Below, piece by piece: positions 35,797-44,787 of a DNA stretch of 64,000 nucleotides. The stretch's first letter is position 1. Each line of letters begins with the position of its first letter. The DNA comes from Methylobacterium sp. 17Sr1-1 (GTDB taxonomy: Bacteria > Pseudomonadota > Alphaproteobacteria > Rhizobiales > Beijerinckiaceae), in NCBI RefSeq assembly GCF_003173775.1, contig NZ_CP029552.1, forward strand, positions 4,343,001 to 4,407,000. The letters are read 5' to 3'. The notes beneath the pieces are model-generated. The model had not been told where the DNA came from. It searched no databases and saw nothing but the letters and a program-made list of their open reading frames with translations. The position numbers and the translations under genes are program-made.

Positions 35797-36863
35797 TGGC
35801 CGGCCTCCTCATGCCCGAAACCGCCTCCCTCCAGGCGGTACTGACCGACCGGATCTTCATCGGGCTCACGATCGCCTCGGCGGTGATCCTCGCCCTGGTG
35901 ATCGGCCTCATCCTGGTCTTCTCGATCCGCTTCCGCCGCGGCTCGAAGGCGAACCGCCATCCGTTGCCCGAGATCGTCTCGCGCGAGTTCGAGATCGGCT
36001 GGACCGCCGCGACGATCTTCCTGTTCGTGTTCGTCTTCTGGTGGGCGGCCTCGGCGGAGATCGGCGCCTACTCGGTGCCGCCGGACGCCATCGAGATCCA
36101 CGTCGTCGCCAAGCAGTGGATGTGGAAGACGCAGGCCTCGAACGGCGCCCGCGAGATCAACGAGCTGCACGTGCCGGTGAACAAACCGGTCAAGCTGATC
36201 ATGACCTCGCAGGACGTGATCCACTCGTTCTTCGTCCCGGCCTTCCGGTTGAAGCGCGACGTGCTGCCCGACCAGCAGACAGAGGCCTGGTTCCAGGCCA
36301 CCAAGACCGGCACCTTCCACCTGCTCTGCACCGAGTATTGCGGCACCGACCACGCCCGGATGCTCGGCCGCGTCATCGTGATGGAGCCGGAAGCCTATGC
36401 AAGCTGGCTGTCGGCGCAGCCCGAGGGCGACGACCTCGCCCACCAGGGCGAGCGATTGTTCTCCGAGCGCGGCTGCGCCGGCTGCCACGCCCCTGGCTCG
36501 GCCGTGCACGCCCCGAGCCTCGCCGGAATCTGGGAGCGCCCGGTGCCCCTCGAAGGCGGCCGCTTCGCCACCGCCGACGCCGCCTACATCCGCGATTCGA
36601 TCCTCCAGCCCGGGCGCGACGTGGTGGCGGGCTACGCCCCCGTGATGCCGAGCTATGCCGGCCTCCTCGACGACGGCGAGATCCAGGCGATCACCGCCTA
36701 CATCCGCGCGCTCGGCTCCGAGCCTGGGGTGGTGCGCAGCCTCGGCACGCCCGAGATGCGCTCCAACGTACCCGGCGGGGTGCGGGAGCGCAGCCCGGCG
36801 ATGGTGCCGGGCGCGCCGGTGCTCGACGAGCCCGCTCCGGCGGGACCGGGGGTGCGGCCGTGA
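35796..36863 (+). CDS. ctaC: Cytochrome c oxidase subunit II with fused cytochrome c (caa3 type)
   Basis: Subunit II accepts electrons at the CuA centre. The 355-residue protein has two membrane helices (about 20-45 and 70-92), the KQWMWK motif near residue 107, and CuA ligands in [11 protein letters not shown] and [12 protein letters not shown] near residue 177. A C-terminal cytochrome c domain has CAGCH near residue 226 and a likely axial Met in [12 protein letters not shown]. The fusion defines a caa3-type oxidase, which needs no separate soluble cytochrome. The tail of about 50 residues is Pro-rich. The ATG overlaps the stop of the upstream gene. Confidence 0.95.
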   Translation: MAGLLMPETASLQAVLTDRIFIGLTIASAVILALVIGLILVFSIRFRRGSKANRHPLPEIVSREFEIGWTAATIFLFVFVFWWAASAEIGAYSVPPDAIEIHVVAKQWMWKTQASNGAREINELHVPVNKPVKLIMTSQDVIHSFFVPAFRLKRDVLPDQQTEAWFQATKTGTFHLLCTEYCGTDHARMLGRVIVMEPEAYASWLSAQPEGDDLAHQGERLFSERGCAGCHAPGSAVHAPSLAGIWERPVPLEGGRFATADAAYIRDSILQPGRDVVAGYAPVMPSYAGLLDDGEIQAITAYIRALGSEPGVVRSLGTPEMRSNVPGGVRERSPAMVPGAPVLDEPAPAGPGVRP

Positions 36864-36880
36864 GTGCCGCGAGGGTCCGC

Positions 36881-37067
36881 TCCCTCCCCCCTCTGCGGGG
36901 GAGGGTGCCCCACGGCGGGTGCGTAGCACCTGTGCTGGAGCGGGAGAGGGGCAGCGCGACGCCGATCCGGATGGCGCCCTTCGTGGCGGCCGCGCCCCCT
37001 CCGGAAGCGTCGTCCCCTCTCCCGCCTGGCTCCGCCGGGCACCCTCCGCCGCGCCCGGGGGAGGGAC
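36881..37067. repeat. Palindromic GC-rich repeat, copy 2 (between ctaC and ctaD)
   Basis: This is the same element as at 5114-5281. It starts with CCTCCCCCCTCTGCGGGGGA and GGGTGCCCCACGG, has GGGAGAGGGG in the left half, and closes with CCCCTCTCCCG and GCACCCTCC. It occupies the only sizeable gap inside the oxidase genes and could act on mRNA folding or stability there. Confidence 0.8.
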
Positions 37068-37083
37068 AAGAAAGAGGCTCCCG

Positions 37084-38775
37084 ATGAGCACCACCGCCAG
37101 CCCCACCGGCCTCGCCGACCCGGACGAACTCGACCTGCGCCTCCCGGTGAGCTACCTCGCCGACGGGCACAGCGTCCGCTCCTGGCTCCTCACCACCGAC
37201 CACAAGCGGATCGCGATCCTCTACGCGATCACCATCACGGTGTTCTTCTTCATCGGCGGCGCCGCGGCCACGCTGGTGCGGCTCGAACTCGCGACGCCCG
37301 AGGCCGACGTGCTGCGGGCCGACACCTACAACAAGCTGTTCACGCTCCACGGCGTGGTGATGGTGTGGTTCTTCCTGATCCCCAGCATTCCCAACACGCT
37401 CGGCAACTTCCTGGTGCCGCTGATGATCGGGGCCCGGGACGTCGCCTTCCCGAAATTGAACCTGATCAGCTGGTACCTCAACGTCGGCGGGGGATCGCTC
37501 GCCGTCGCGGCGCTCCTCCTCGGCGGCGTCGATACCGGCTGGACCTTCTACGTGCCCTATTCCACGGTGTTCTCCAACACCTGGGTCTCGCTCACCGTGC
37601 TCGGCGTGTTCACCACCGGCTTCTCGTCGATCGCGACGGGTGTGAACTTCATCGCGACGATCCACCTCCTGCGGGCGCCCGGCATGACCTGGTTCCGCCT
37701 GCCGCTCTTCGTCTGGGCGATGTACACGACGAGCCTGATGTTCGTGCTGGCCACGCCCGTGCTCGCCGTGACCCTGCTCTTGGTCGTCGCCGAGCGCACC
37801 TTCGGGCTGCCGATCTTCGATCCCGCCCGCGGCGGCGACCCGATCCTGTTCCAGCACCTGTTCTGGTTCTACTCGCACCCGGCGGTCTACATCATGGTGC
37901 TGCCGGCGATGGGCGTGGTCTCGGAGCTGATCACCTGCTTCGCGCGACGAAAGGTCTTCGGCTACACCTTCATGGTCTACGCCCTGGTGGCGATCGCGGT
38001 GATCGGCTTCTTCACCTGGGGCCACCACATGTTCACCTCCGGCATGTCGCCCTACGCCGCCCTGGTGTTCTCGTTCCTGTCCTTCGTCGTGGCGGTGCCG
38101 TCGGCGATCAAGGTGTTCAACTGGACCGGCACGCTCTATCGCGGCCAGGTCGGGTTCGAATCGCCGATGCTCTACGCGCTCGGCTTCGTCGGATTGTTCA
38201 CGCTCGGCGGCCTCACCGGCCTGTTCCTCGCCTCGATCCCGGTCGACGTCCACGTCCAGGACACCTACTTCGTCGTCGCGCATTTCCACTACATCATGGT
38301 CGGCGCCTCGGTCTCGGCCTATTTCGGCGGCCTGCACTTCTGGTGGCCGAAGATCACCGGACGGACCTATCCCGAGACCTGGGCGCGCTTCGCCGCGATC
38401 CTGATGTTCTTCGGCTTCAACCTGACGTTCTTCCCGCAATTCATCGCCGGCTACCTCGGGATGCCGCGGCGCTACCACGTCTATCCGCCGGAGTTCCAGA
38501 TCTGGAACGTGCTCTCGTCGGCCGGCGCCGCAGTGCTGGCGGTGGCCTACCTGATGCCGCTCGGCTACCTCACCTGGTCGCTGCTGTTCGGCGATCGGGC
38601 GACGAACAACCCGTGGGACGCGAGCGGGCTCGAATGGCGCACCACCTCGCCGCCGCCGCGGCAGAACTTCTTCGGCTCGCCCCGGGTCCAGGGCGGGCCG
38701 TACAACTACCATCCGGAAGGGGTCGCCCCGGTCCACGACCAGCCGCGGCTTCCCTCGCGAGGGTCGCTGACATGA
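37084..38775 (+). CDS. ctaD: Cytochrome c oxidase subunit I, A2-type haem-copper oxidase
   Basis: Subunit I holds haem a, haem a3 and CuB and pumps protons. The 563-residue protein has the expected twelve helices. Seen are [10 protein letters not shown] with a haem a ligand, [20 protein letters not shown] near residue 263, WGHHMFTSG near 313 (CuB ligands), and [10 protein letters not shown] near 399 (haem ligands). In SHPAVY the Glu of the canonical GHPEVY is replaced, and the preceding Tyr-Ser pair (YS motif) takes its role. This marks subfamily A2. ATG 37084 follows GAGG and the repeat. It overlaps ctaE by 4 bp. Confidence 0.96.
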   Translation: MSTTASPTGLADPDELDLRLPVSYLADGHSVRSWLLTTDHKRIAILYAITITVFFFIGGAAATLVRLELATPEADVLRADTYNKLFTLHGVVMVWFFLIPSIPNTLGNFLVPLMIGARDVAFPKLNLISWYLNVGGGSLAVAALLLGGVDTGWTFYVPYSTVFSNTWVSLTVLGVFTTGFSSIATGVNFIATIHLLRAPGMTWFRLPLFVWAMYTTSLMFVLATPVLAVTLLLVVAERTFGLPIFDPARGGDPILFQHLFWFYSHPAVYIMVLPAMGVVSELITCFARRKVFGYTFMVYALVAIAVIGFFTWGHHMFTSGMSPYAALVFSFLSFVVAVPSAIKVFNWTGTLYRGQVGFESPMLYALGFVGLFTLGGLTGLFLASIPVDVHVQDTYFVVAHFHYIMVGASVSAYFGGLHFWWPKITGRTYPETWARFAAILMFFGFNLTFFPQFIAGYLGMPRRYHVYPPEFQIWNVLSSAGAAVLAVAYLMPLGYLTWSLLFGDRATNNPWDASGLEWRTTSPPPRQNFFGSPRVQGGPYNYHPEGVAPVHDQPRLPSRGSLT

Positions 38776-39476
38776 GCCGCGCCGACGTCGAGGCCTGCCT
38801 GCGCGAGGGACACCCCGACATCGAGGCTCGCTTGCGCGAACCCTGGAGCGACCTCGAGACCGACCATGCGACCGCCTTCGCGCGCCAGCGCGACGGCGCC
38901 ACCTTCGGGATCTGGGTCTTCCTGGCGAGCGAGGTGCTGTTCTTCGGCGCCCTGTTCCTGACCTACACTGCCGCGCGCCTGGCGAACCAGGAGGCCTTCG
39001 CGGCCGCCGGGCGCGAAACCAACATCGTCTTCGGCACCCTCAACACCGCGATCCTGCTCACCAGCAGTCTGACCATGGCGGTCGCCTCGCAAGCCGCCGA
39101 GAAGGGGCTATTCCGCCGCTTGACGCTCTGGTGCCTCGCGGCCACCGCAATCTTCGGCCTCGCATTCCTGGTGGTCAAAGGCTTCGAGTATCGCGAGGAT
39201 ATCGAGAAGCACCTGGTGCCGGGTGCGCATTTCGCCCTGAGCCAGGCGCCGGCCCAGATCTTCTTCGGCTTCTACTGGCTCGTCACGGTGGTGCACGCGA
39301 TCCACCTCAGCATCGGCATCGCCCTGGTGACGCGCCTTGCGGTCATGGGCTGGCGCGACGTCGATTTCCTCGAGGAGAATCCGCAGGTCGAGGTCACGGC
39401 GCTGTACTGGCACCTCGTGGATGTGGTGTGGGTTTTCCTCTACCCGATGCTCTACCTGCCGGGACGGTCCGGATGA
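38772..39476 (+). CDS. ctaE: Cytochrome c oxidase subunit III
   Basis: The 234-residue protein shows the subunit III pattern: [20 protein letters not shown] near residue 40, [51 protein letters not shown] and the C-terminal [18 protein letters not shown], which is diagnostic. The N-terminal 35 residues are soluble and acidic. It starts with ATG 38772 overlapping ctaD and overlaps ctaF as ATGA. Confidence 0.95.
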   Translation: MSRADVEACLREGHPDIEARLREPWSDLETDHATAFARQRDGATFGIWVFLASEVLFFGALFLTYTAARLANQEAFAAAGRETNIVFGTLNTAILLTSSLTMAVASQAAEKGLFRRLTLWCLAATAIFGLAFLVVKGFEYREDIEKHLVPGAHFALSQAPAQIFFGFYWLVTVVHAIHLSIGIALVTRLAVMGWRDVDFLEENPQVEVTALYWHLVDVVWVFLYPMLYLPGRSG

Positions 39477-39787
39477 GCGCAGAGGCCGAATCCAAGAGCA
39501 CCGAGACCCCCGGCGCCCTGTGGCGCCGCAACTTGTGGGTCTGGGCCGGCCTGATGCTCCTTCTCGCCCTGAGCACCTGGGCCGCCTACTGGCCGTACGG
39601 ACGCATCGACACCGCCTTGGGGTTCGGGATCGCCGGGGTCAAGACCGCGCTCGTCGCCCTGGTGTTCATGCGGCTCAAGCACGCCAGCGGCCTCGTCCGC
39701 GTCGTTGCCGCCTGCGGCCTGTTCTGGGCCGCGATCCTGTTCACCTTGACGCTCGCCGACGTGCTGAGCCGGATGGCGAACCGGTGA
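39473..39787 (+). CDS. ctaF: Cytochrome c oxidase subunit IV family protein
   Basis: The 104-residue protein has three hydrophobic segments (LWVWAGLMLLLALSTWAAYW, GIAGVKTALVALVFMRLKHA, VVAACGLFWAAILFTLTLAD). The motif KTALVALVFMRLKHASG is typical of the bacterial subunit IV/CtaF family, where the KxxxVxxxFMxLK pattern recurs. It is the last gene of the overlapping oxidase group. Confidence 0.88.
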   Translation: MSAEAESKSTETPGALWRRNLWVWAGLMLLLALSTWAAYWPYGRIDTALGFGIAGVKTALVALVFMRLKHASGLVRVVAACGLFWAAILFTLTLADVLSRMANR

Positions 39788-40143
39788 GAGACGCGGATGG
39801 CACCGTCTCCGCGGGGTCGAATCCGCAGGTGCATCCTCGCGCCCTGTCCCTGCTTGATCGGCGCCGAGGTCCCCGGCGCCCCGCAGCTCGCCGCCGGACT
39901 GGCCTCGGCGTGCCACGCGGGCACGAGGCTGATCCCCGCGTACCGCCCATGCAGGCCGGAAATACGCGACACGAGCCGGAGGCATCCTGGCCAGGAACAT
40001 CCCTGGAGTATGCCGGTTAGCCCAGCGACCGAGGCAATGCCCAAAGGACACCGTCCCAGGAGGCACGCTGAAGAGCCGGTCGCCGCAATCACCGCAGGGC
40101 CCGGATCGGGCTCGCGATGCCGCACGGCTCCCAAGGAGCAGCC
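39788..40143. other. 356-bp gap between ctaF and the TPP-enzyme remnant
   Basis: Open frames exist on both strands but show neither family motifs nor ribosome binding sites. AGGAG at 40134-40138 belongs to the following gene. No clear terminator for the oxidase genes was found. Confidence 0.4.
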
Positions 40144-40680
40144 ATGGCCGACACCGTCGCCGATTTCTTCTGGAAGCGTCTCGCCGAGTGGGGGGTGAAG
40201 ACGATCTTCGGCTACCCGGGCGACGGCATCAACGGCCTGCTCGGCGCGCTCCAGCGCAACGACCTGCCATTCGAGTTCATCCAGGTGCGCCACGAGGAGA
40301 TGGCCGCCTTCATGGCGACCGCCTACGCCAAGTTCACCGGCGAGGTCGGCGTCTGCCTCGCCACCTCGGGACCGGGCGCGACGCACCTTCTGACCGGCAT
40401 GTACGACGCCTATTCCGACCACGTGCCCCTGCTCGCCATCGCCGGCCAGCAGGCGCGCAACGTCAACGGTGCCCACTACCAGCAGGAGCTCGACCTCACG
40501 AGCATTTACAAGGACGTCGCGGCCTACGTGCAGCAGGCGGCCTCCCCGGCCTCGGTGCGCCACATCGTCGACCGGGCGATGCGCGTCGCCAAGGCCGAGC
40601 GCAAGGTCGCGGCGATCATCCTGCCGAACGACCTCCAGGACGTTCCACGGGATCCCAAGTTCTCAGATCTGTCCATGTAG
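40144..40680 (+). pseudogene. Thiamine-diphosphate enzyme (pyruvate oxidase-like), N-terminal domain only
   Basis: From ATG 40144, after AGGAG, about 167 codons match the PYR domain of pyruvate oxidase/acetolactate-synthase-type enzymes. These include TIFGYPGDGINGLLGALQRN, FIQVRHEEMAAFMATAYAKF with the catalytic Glu, VCLATSGPGATHLLTGMYDA, and IILPNDLQDVP. After DVP at about 40648 the sequence turns AT-rich and a stop follows at 40680 (RDPKFSDLSM). The continuation of the same protein resumes at 41493. The gene is interrupted by an insertion. Confidence 0.88.
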
Positions 40681-41488
40681 CTTCTTGATTATCAATATAA
40701 GCTTTTTGAGCCTTAAATCGCACTGTTTGATTGTTGTCATTGTTAGTCCGGGTTGAGTCAAAAGAATGTGTCACAGTAATAAAATAGCCATTCCCTATCG
40801 GGCCAAGCGTTGCGAATAGCCATATCCGCCTGGTTTAAAATCTTTTAAGGGCTGACCAGTCGATTGACTTATTGCGATTGTTTCGCCGTCTGCTTCATAG
40901 CCGTTGGAATAAACTTCCATTTTTACTGCACGAGCAGTCATCGGGGTTATTAGGATCTCCAAGTTGCCGGAAGGTGATGTGTTAGAATCGGGGGTGGTAT
41001 CTAAAATGTGCTTATCATCACGATATATCCCGATCCAAGTTGCTGATCAAAAACCCTTCCTCTGAAGCTAGTGATCAACTCTTCAGCAGAAAGCCTCCTG
41101 CCCACATGCAGTTCGACTGCTTTGCCATTTTGGATTAGCTCTGCGGAAGACATGTGATGATCAAGATACAAACTAAGATTTGATGGGCTTCTGAAGAACA
41201 GCGCGTTATGCGGCAAGGAAAACGATCTCCCAGGACTGTATGGGGATCATCGAATAGACTTGGCTTGTTTTTCAGTGCCGGATGTAGCGGCTGTCTTGGC
41301 CAATCTTCGGCAAGCGATGATTCATTAGAAAAATAGAGCATAATAGATAATATTATAAATAGCACTTTACATATCTTAGCCAAATCTACATGGCTCATTA
41401 CATTAAACCCTAATGCTCAGGGCATGCGTCCAAGCTCTGCGGCGCAGTTTCTATCATTTTTCTGTGAGACACAACTCGAAAATCAGCC
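40649..41488. mobile_element. 840-bp AT-rich insertion of unknown type in the TPP-enzyme gene
   Basis: The stretch has far more A and T than its surroundings (for example GATTATCAATATAAGC, AATAGATAATATTATAAAT). It separates two halves of one protein. TTCCAC stands at both edges (40643-40648 and 41489-41494) and could be a target duplication, although removing one copy leaves the frame one base off. No transposase and no convincing terminal inverted repeats were found. It contains a decayed gene on the minus strand. The class of element is unknown. Confidence 0.6.
40795..41398 (-). pseudogene. Secreted protein of unknown family inside the AT-rich insertion, two frameshifts
   Basis: ATG 41398 opens a signal-peptide-like N-terminus (KICKVLFIILSIMLYFSNES SLAEDW). 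It continues as LKNKPSLFDDPHTVLG to about 41240, shifts frame near TTTTCCTTGCC, and continues PHNALFFRSPSNLSLYLDHH to RGRVFDQQ. It shifts again near CAGCAACTTGG and ends TWIGIYRDDKHILDT...PGGYGYSQRLAR at 40797. Both shifts are explained by one missing base each. Restored, it would be about 200 residues. No family was recognised. The codon use is unlike all neighbours, so the gene is foreign. Confidence 0.5.
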
Positions 41489-41492
41489 TTCC

Positions 41493-42500
41493 ACCTACGA
41501 GGCCCCCGTGCGCAAGCACGGCAACACCTTCTCCGGCGTCGGCTGGACCGCCCCGAGGGTCGTCCCCTTCGAGGTCGACCTGAGGCGCGCCGCCGACGTG
41601 CTCAATGCCGGCGAGAAGGTCGCGATCCTGGTCGGCGCCGGCGCGCTCCACGCCACCGACGAGGTGATCGCCGTGGCGAACCGCCTCCAGGCCGGCGTCG
41701 CCAAGGCGCTGCTCGGCAAGGCGGCGCTCCCCGACGACCTGCCCTTCGTCACCGGCACGATCGGGCTGCTCGGCTCCAAGCCCTCCTCCGACATGATGGC
41801 GGAGTGCGACACGCTCCTGATGATCGGCTCCGGTTTCCCCTGGGCCGAGTTCCTGCCGCAGGAAGGCCAGGCCCGCGGCGTGCAGATCGACCTCGCGCCC
41901 GAGATGCTGTCCCTGCGCTACCCGATGGAGGTGCCGCTCCAGGGCGACTCCGCCGAGACCCTGCGCGCGCTGCTGCCGCTCCTGGAGCAGAAGGAGGACG
42001 GCGCCTGGCGCAAGGGCATCGAGAAGGGCGTCGCCTCCTGGTGGAAGGAGGCCGAGGACCGCGCGATGGCCAAGGCCAACCCGGTCAACCCCTTGTACTG
42101 GGGCGATCCGGAGCCGCTCCCGGAGGTTCCCGCGGGCGGTCTCGACGGGAAGGCCGCGGAGGTGACCGCGATCGAGGAAGCGTTCGAAGAAGCGGGCGTG
42201 CAGCTGGTCGAGCTCGAACTCGTCGTGCGTGCCTATGCGATGCCGAGCGTGTCGTCCGAGCGGATCTGGCTCTACCTGGCACCGTATACGTCTGCGGCGC
42301 GGACCGGAGCCGGAGGAGGCCTCGCGCATGAAGGCGAACGGATGGAGGTCGAGGAGGTGAGCTTTCGCGATCTGGCCAGGCTCATGAGCGAGGGCCGTCT
42401 GCGGGACATGAAGACCCTGGTTCTCGCTCAGGCCCTGCACTTGCGTCGGCCCGACTTGTTCGCCGCAGGGCCAGTCGACTCGTCGCCCGAGACGATCTGA
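41493..42500 (+). pseudogene. Chimera: TPP-enzyme central domain fused in frame to NUDIX C-terminal part
   Basis: TYEAPVRKHGNTFSGVGWTA resumes the interrupted TPP enzyme. The central domain follows (NAGEKVAILVGAGALHATDE, LPFVTGTIGLLGSKPSSDMM, GVQIDLAPEMLSLRYPMEVP) up to NPVNPLYW at about 42100. The C-terminal TPP-binding domain is absent. Instead LPEVPAGGLDG and AIEEAFEEAGVQLVELELVV begin a NUDIX-like fold of the ADP-ribose pyrophosphatase/NudK type, followed by SVSSERIWLYLAPYTSAART and GGGLAHEGERMEVEEVS. The NUDIX box lacks the usual Arg of REXXEE, and its first strands are missing. An open frame runs back to 41424 through insertion DNA. Function is unlikely. Confidence 0.75.
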
Positions 42501-42643
42501 CGAGACGATCTGAGCCCGTCGATCCATAGGCAGGTCAGAACAAGCCTTGGTCATGCGAAATCCGGACGGATCGCGCATCGCACCGCACTGCATTCACACC
42601 CAGCGAACTGCGGGAACCAGCATGGAGGAACGATCGTCTGCCC

Positions 42644-43096
42644 TCACCCGCCGACGAGGCTCAAGACGATCTCCCGCCGATGCGGCCGGTCGCGGTGCTC
42701 GATCAGGTAGATCCCCTGCCAGGTGCCCAGCGCCAGCGCGCCGTCGACCAGCGGGATCGTCAGCGCCGCGTCGGTCAACAGCGTGCGGATATGCGCCGGC
42801 ATGTCGTCCGGCCCCTCGATGCCGTGGACGTAAGGAGCGTCCCGCGGCGCCAGCCGGTCGAGGGCGGTCATCAGGTCGGTGCGCACGTCCGGGTCGGCAT
42901 TCTCCTGGATCGTCAGCGAGGCTGAGGTGTGGCGGCAGAACACCGTGAGGAGGCCGTGGCGCATTCCCGCCTCGCGCACGAAGCCCGCGACCTCGGCCGT
43001 GATCTCGCTGAAGCCCGGGCCCTTCGTATCGACCGCGAGGCGCCCGGTGACCTGGCGGGTGAGCGGTCCTTGCGCGATCATCTCGACGCGTCTCAT
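42644..43096 (-). CDS. YjbQ family protein (secondary thiamine-phosphate synthase type)
   Basis: The 150-residue protein matches UPF0047/YjbQ. Motifs seen are GLLTVFCRHTSASLTIQENA with the conserved His and ENAD, DAPYVHGIEGPDDMPAHIRT, and LALGTWQGIYLIEHRDRPHR. The family is linked to a side activity forming thiamine phosphate, but its true role is unsettled. ATG 43096 overlaps the ligase stop by 4 bp, so it is the last gene of the exonuclease-ligase-yjbQ unit. Confidence 0.92.
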   Translation of the reverse strand: MRRVEMIAQGPLTRQVTGRLAVDTKGPGFSEITAEVAGFVREAGMRHGLLTVFCRHTSASLTIQENADPDVRTDLMTALDRLAPRDAPYVHGIEGPDDMPAHIRTLLTDAALTIPLVDGALALGTWQGIYLIEHRDRPHRREIVLSLVGG

Positions 43097-44787
43097 TCGG
43101 CGATCTCCCGTCCGGGGTGAGTCTCTTTCTCGCCGCGGGCGAGGATGCGCTCCAGCGCCTCGATCCGGTCGGCCTCGGCCGGCGGCTTGTCCCAGCGGAT
43201 GCGGCTGACGCGGGGAAAGCGCATCGCCACGCCCGACTTGTGCCGGGTCGAGCGCTGCACGCCCTCGAAGGCGATCTCGAGGACCAGACCCTTGCCGACG
43301 CCGTACTCGACCTCCCGCACCGGGCCGAAGCGCTTGGTGGTGTGGTTGCGGACGTAGCGGTCGAGCTTGGCCAGCTCCTCGTCGGTGAAGCCGTGATAGG
43401 CCTTGCCCACCGGCACCAGCTCCTCCGCCCCGTCCGGCGCCTCGCGCCAGACCCCGAACGTGTAGTCGGAGTAGAACGACGAGCGCTTCCCGTGGCCGCG
43501 CTGGGCGTACATCATCACCGCGTCGACGAGGTAGGGCTCGCGCTTCCACTTCCACCACGGGCCCTTGGGCCGGCCGGGCTGGTAGGGGCTGGTGAGCCGC
43601 TTCAGCATCACGCCCTCGATCGCGTCCGCGTCCGGCCCGGCGCCGACGGAGGCCGGGTCGGCCCGCGCCGCCGCCAGAGCCGGCCAGTCGGCGAAGGGAA
43701 CGAGGGGCGAGAGGTCGATGCGGGCGTGGTCGAGCCCGGCGACGAAGCGCTCCAGCCGGGCCCGGCGCTCGGCGAACCCGAGCGGCCGCAGGTCCTCCCC
43801 GTCCTCGGCGAGGAGGTCGTAGGCGCGGACATGGGCCGGGAAGTCCTGGAGGAGTTTCGGCGTCACCGCCTTCCGGTTGAGGCGCTGCTGCAGCACGTTG
43901 AAGCTCTGCACCCGCTCCTCGCGGAGGATCAGCAGCTCGCCGTCCAGCGCACCCGAGAAGGTGATCGCCTCGGCGAGGTCCGGGAAGGCGCCGGAGATGT
44001 CCTCGCCGGTGCGCGAGTAGATTTTTTGGACCTGCCTTCCGTCACGGTCGCGCCCGCCGGCGAGCTGGACCCGGATGCCGTCCCACTTCCACTCGGCCGA
44101 GAACGCGTCGGGATCGAGTTTTTCCAGATCCGCCTCCTCCTCGATGGGATGCGAGAGCATGGCGGGGCGGAACGGCGCCGGGTTGACCGATTCCGGCGGG
44201 CCGGACCGGCCCTCGACCCAGGCGAACAGCTCGGGGTACGGCGCCGCGAGCCCGTGCCAGACCTCCTCCACCGCGTCGGCCTCGTGCCCGCCGAGGCTCG
44301 CCACCGCGGTCTTGGCGAGGCGCGCCGACACCCCGACCCGCAGCTCGCCGGTGATGAGCTTGAGGAGCGCCCAGCGCCCGGTCTCGTCGAGGGCGTCGAG
44401 CCAGCCGGCGAGGCGCGCCGGCAGCTCGCCCTTGCCGATCGTGCCCAACGCCTCGACCACCTCGGACAGGGTCGGCACCGGCGGGTTGTTGTGGCCGGGG
44501 CCCGGCTCGTCGCCGCGGCCGGGCCAGATGAGGGCGGTGGCCTCGGCGAGGTCGCCGACGTAGTTGTGCGACATCCGGAACAGCACCGGATCGACCCGCT
44601 CCTCGACGAGGCCGCGGATCAGGCCGGGCTTGGCCTCGCGGAAGCTTAAAGAGCCGGTCATGGCGGCCAGCGCGTAGCCGCGGTCGGGATCCGGGGTATG
44701 GCGAAAGAAGTCCTGGAGCAGGCGCAGCTTGGCGTTGCGGCGCGGCTCGTAGGCGAGGCGGTCGAGGAGGTGGGCGAAGTCGTTCAC
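43093..44787 (-). CDS. ATP-dependent DNA ligase (bacterial LigB/LigC-like, repair type)
   Basis: The 564-residue protein is an ATP-dependent ligase. The nucleotidyl-transfer motif AEWKWDGIRVQL near residue 234 carries the catalytic Lys. ALDGELLIL, EGVMLKRLTSPYQPGRPKGP WWKWKREPY complete motifs III to V. An N-terminal helical DNA-binding domain (FAHLLDRLAYEPRRNAKLRL) and a C-terminal OB domain flank the core. It belongs to the group that is co-encoded with an MBL-fold exonuclease and is often linked with cross-link or cisplatin damage repair. It starts at GTG 44787, overlapping the exonuclease gene. Confidence 0.93.
   Translation of the reverse strand: MNDFAHLLDRLAYEPRRNAKLRLLQDFFRHTPDPDRGYALAAMTGSLSFREAKPGLIRGLVEERVDPVLFRMSHNYVGDLAEATALIWPGRGDEPGPGHNNPPVPTLSEVVEALGTIGKGELPARLAGWLDALDETGRWALLKLITGELRVGVSARLAKTAVASLGGHEADAVEEVWHGLAAPYPELFAWVEGRSGPPESVNPAPFRPAMLSHPIEEEADLEKLDPDAFSAEWKWDGIRVQLAGGRDRDGRQVQKIYSRTGEDISGAFPDLAEAITFSGALDGELLILREERVQSFNVLQQRLNRKAVTPKLLQDFPAHVRAYDLLAEDGEDLRPLGFAERRARLERFVAGLDHARIDLSPLVPFADWPALAAARADPASVGAGPDADAIEGVMLKRLTSPYQPGRPKGPWWKWKREPYLVDAVMMYAQRGHGKRSSFYSDYTFGVWREAPDGAEELVPVGKAYHGFTDEELAKLDRYVRNHTTKRFGPVREVEYGVGKGLVLEIAFEGVQRSTRHKSGVAMRFPRVSRIRWDKPPAEADRIEALERILARGEKETHPGREIAE

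Noticed and set aside
39788..40143. A small gene on either strand after ctaF
   Set aside because: Open frames exist but lack start signals, motifs and a plausible codon pattern.
40643..41494. TTCCAC as a proven target-site duplication
   Set aside because: The two copies lie in different codon phases, so removing one copy does not restore the gene; it may be chance or be followed by a base loss.
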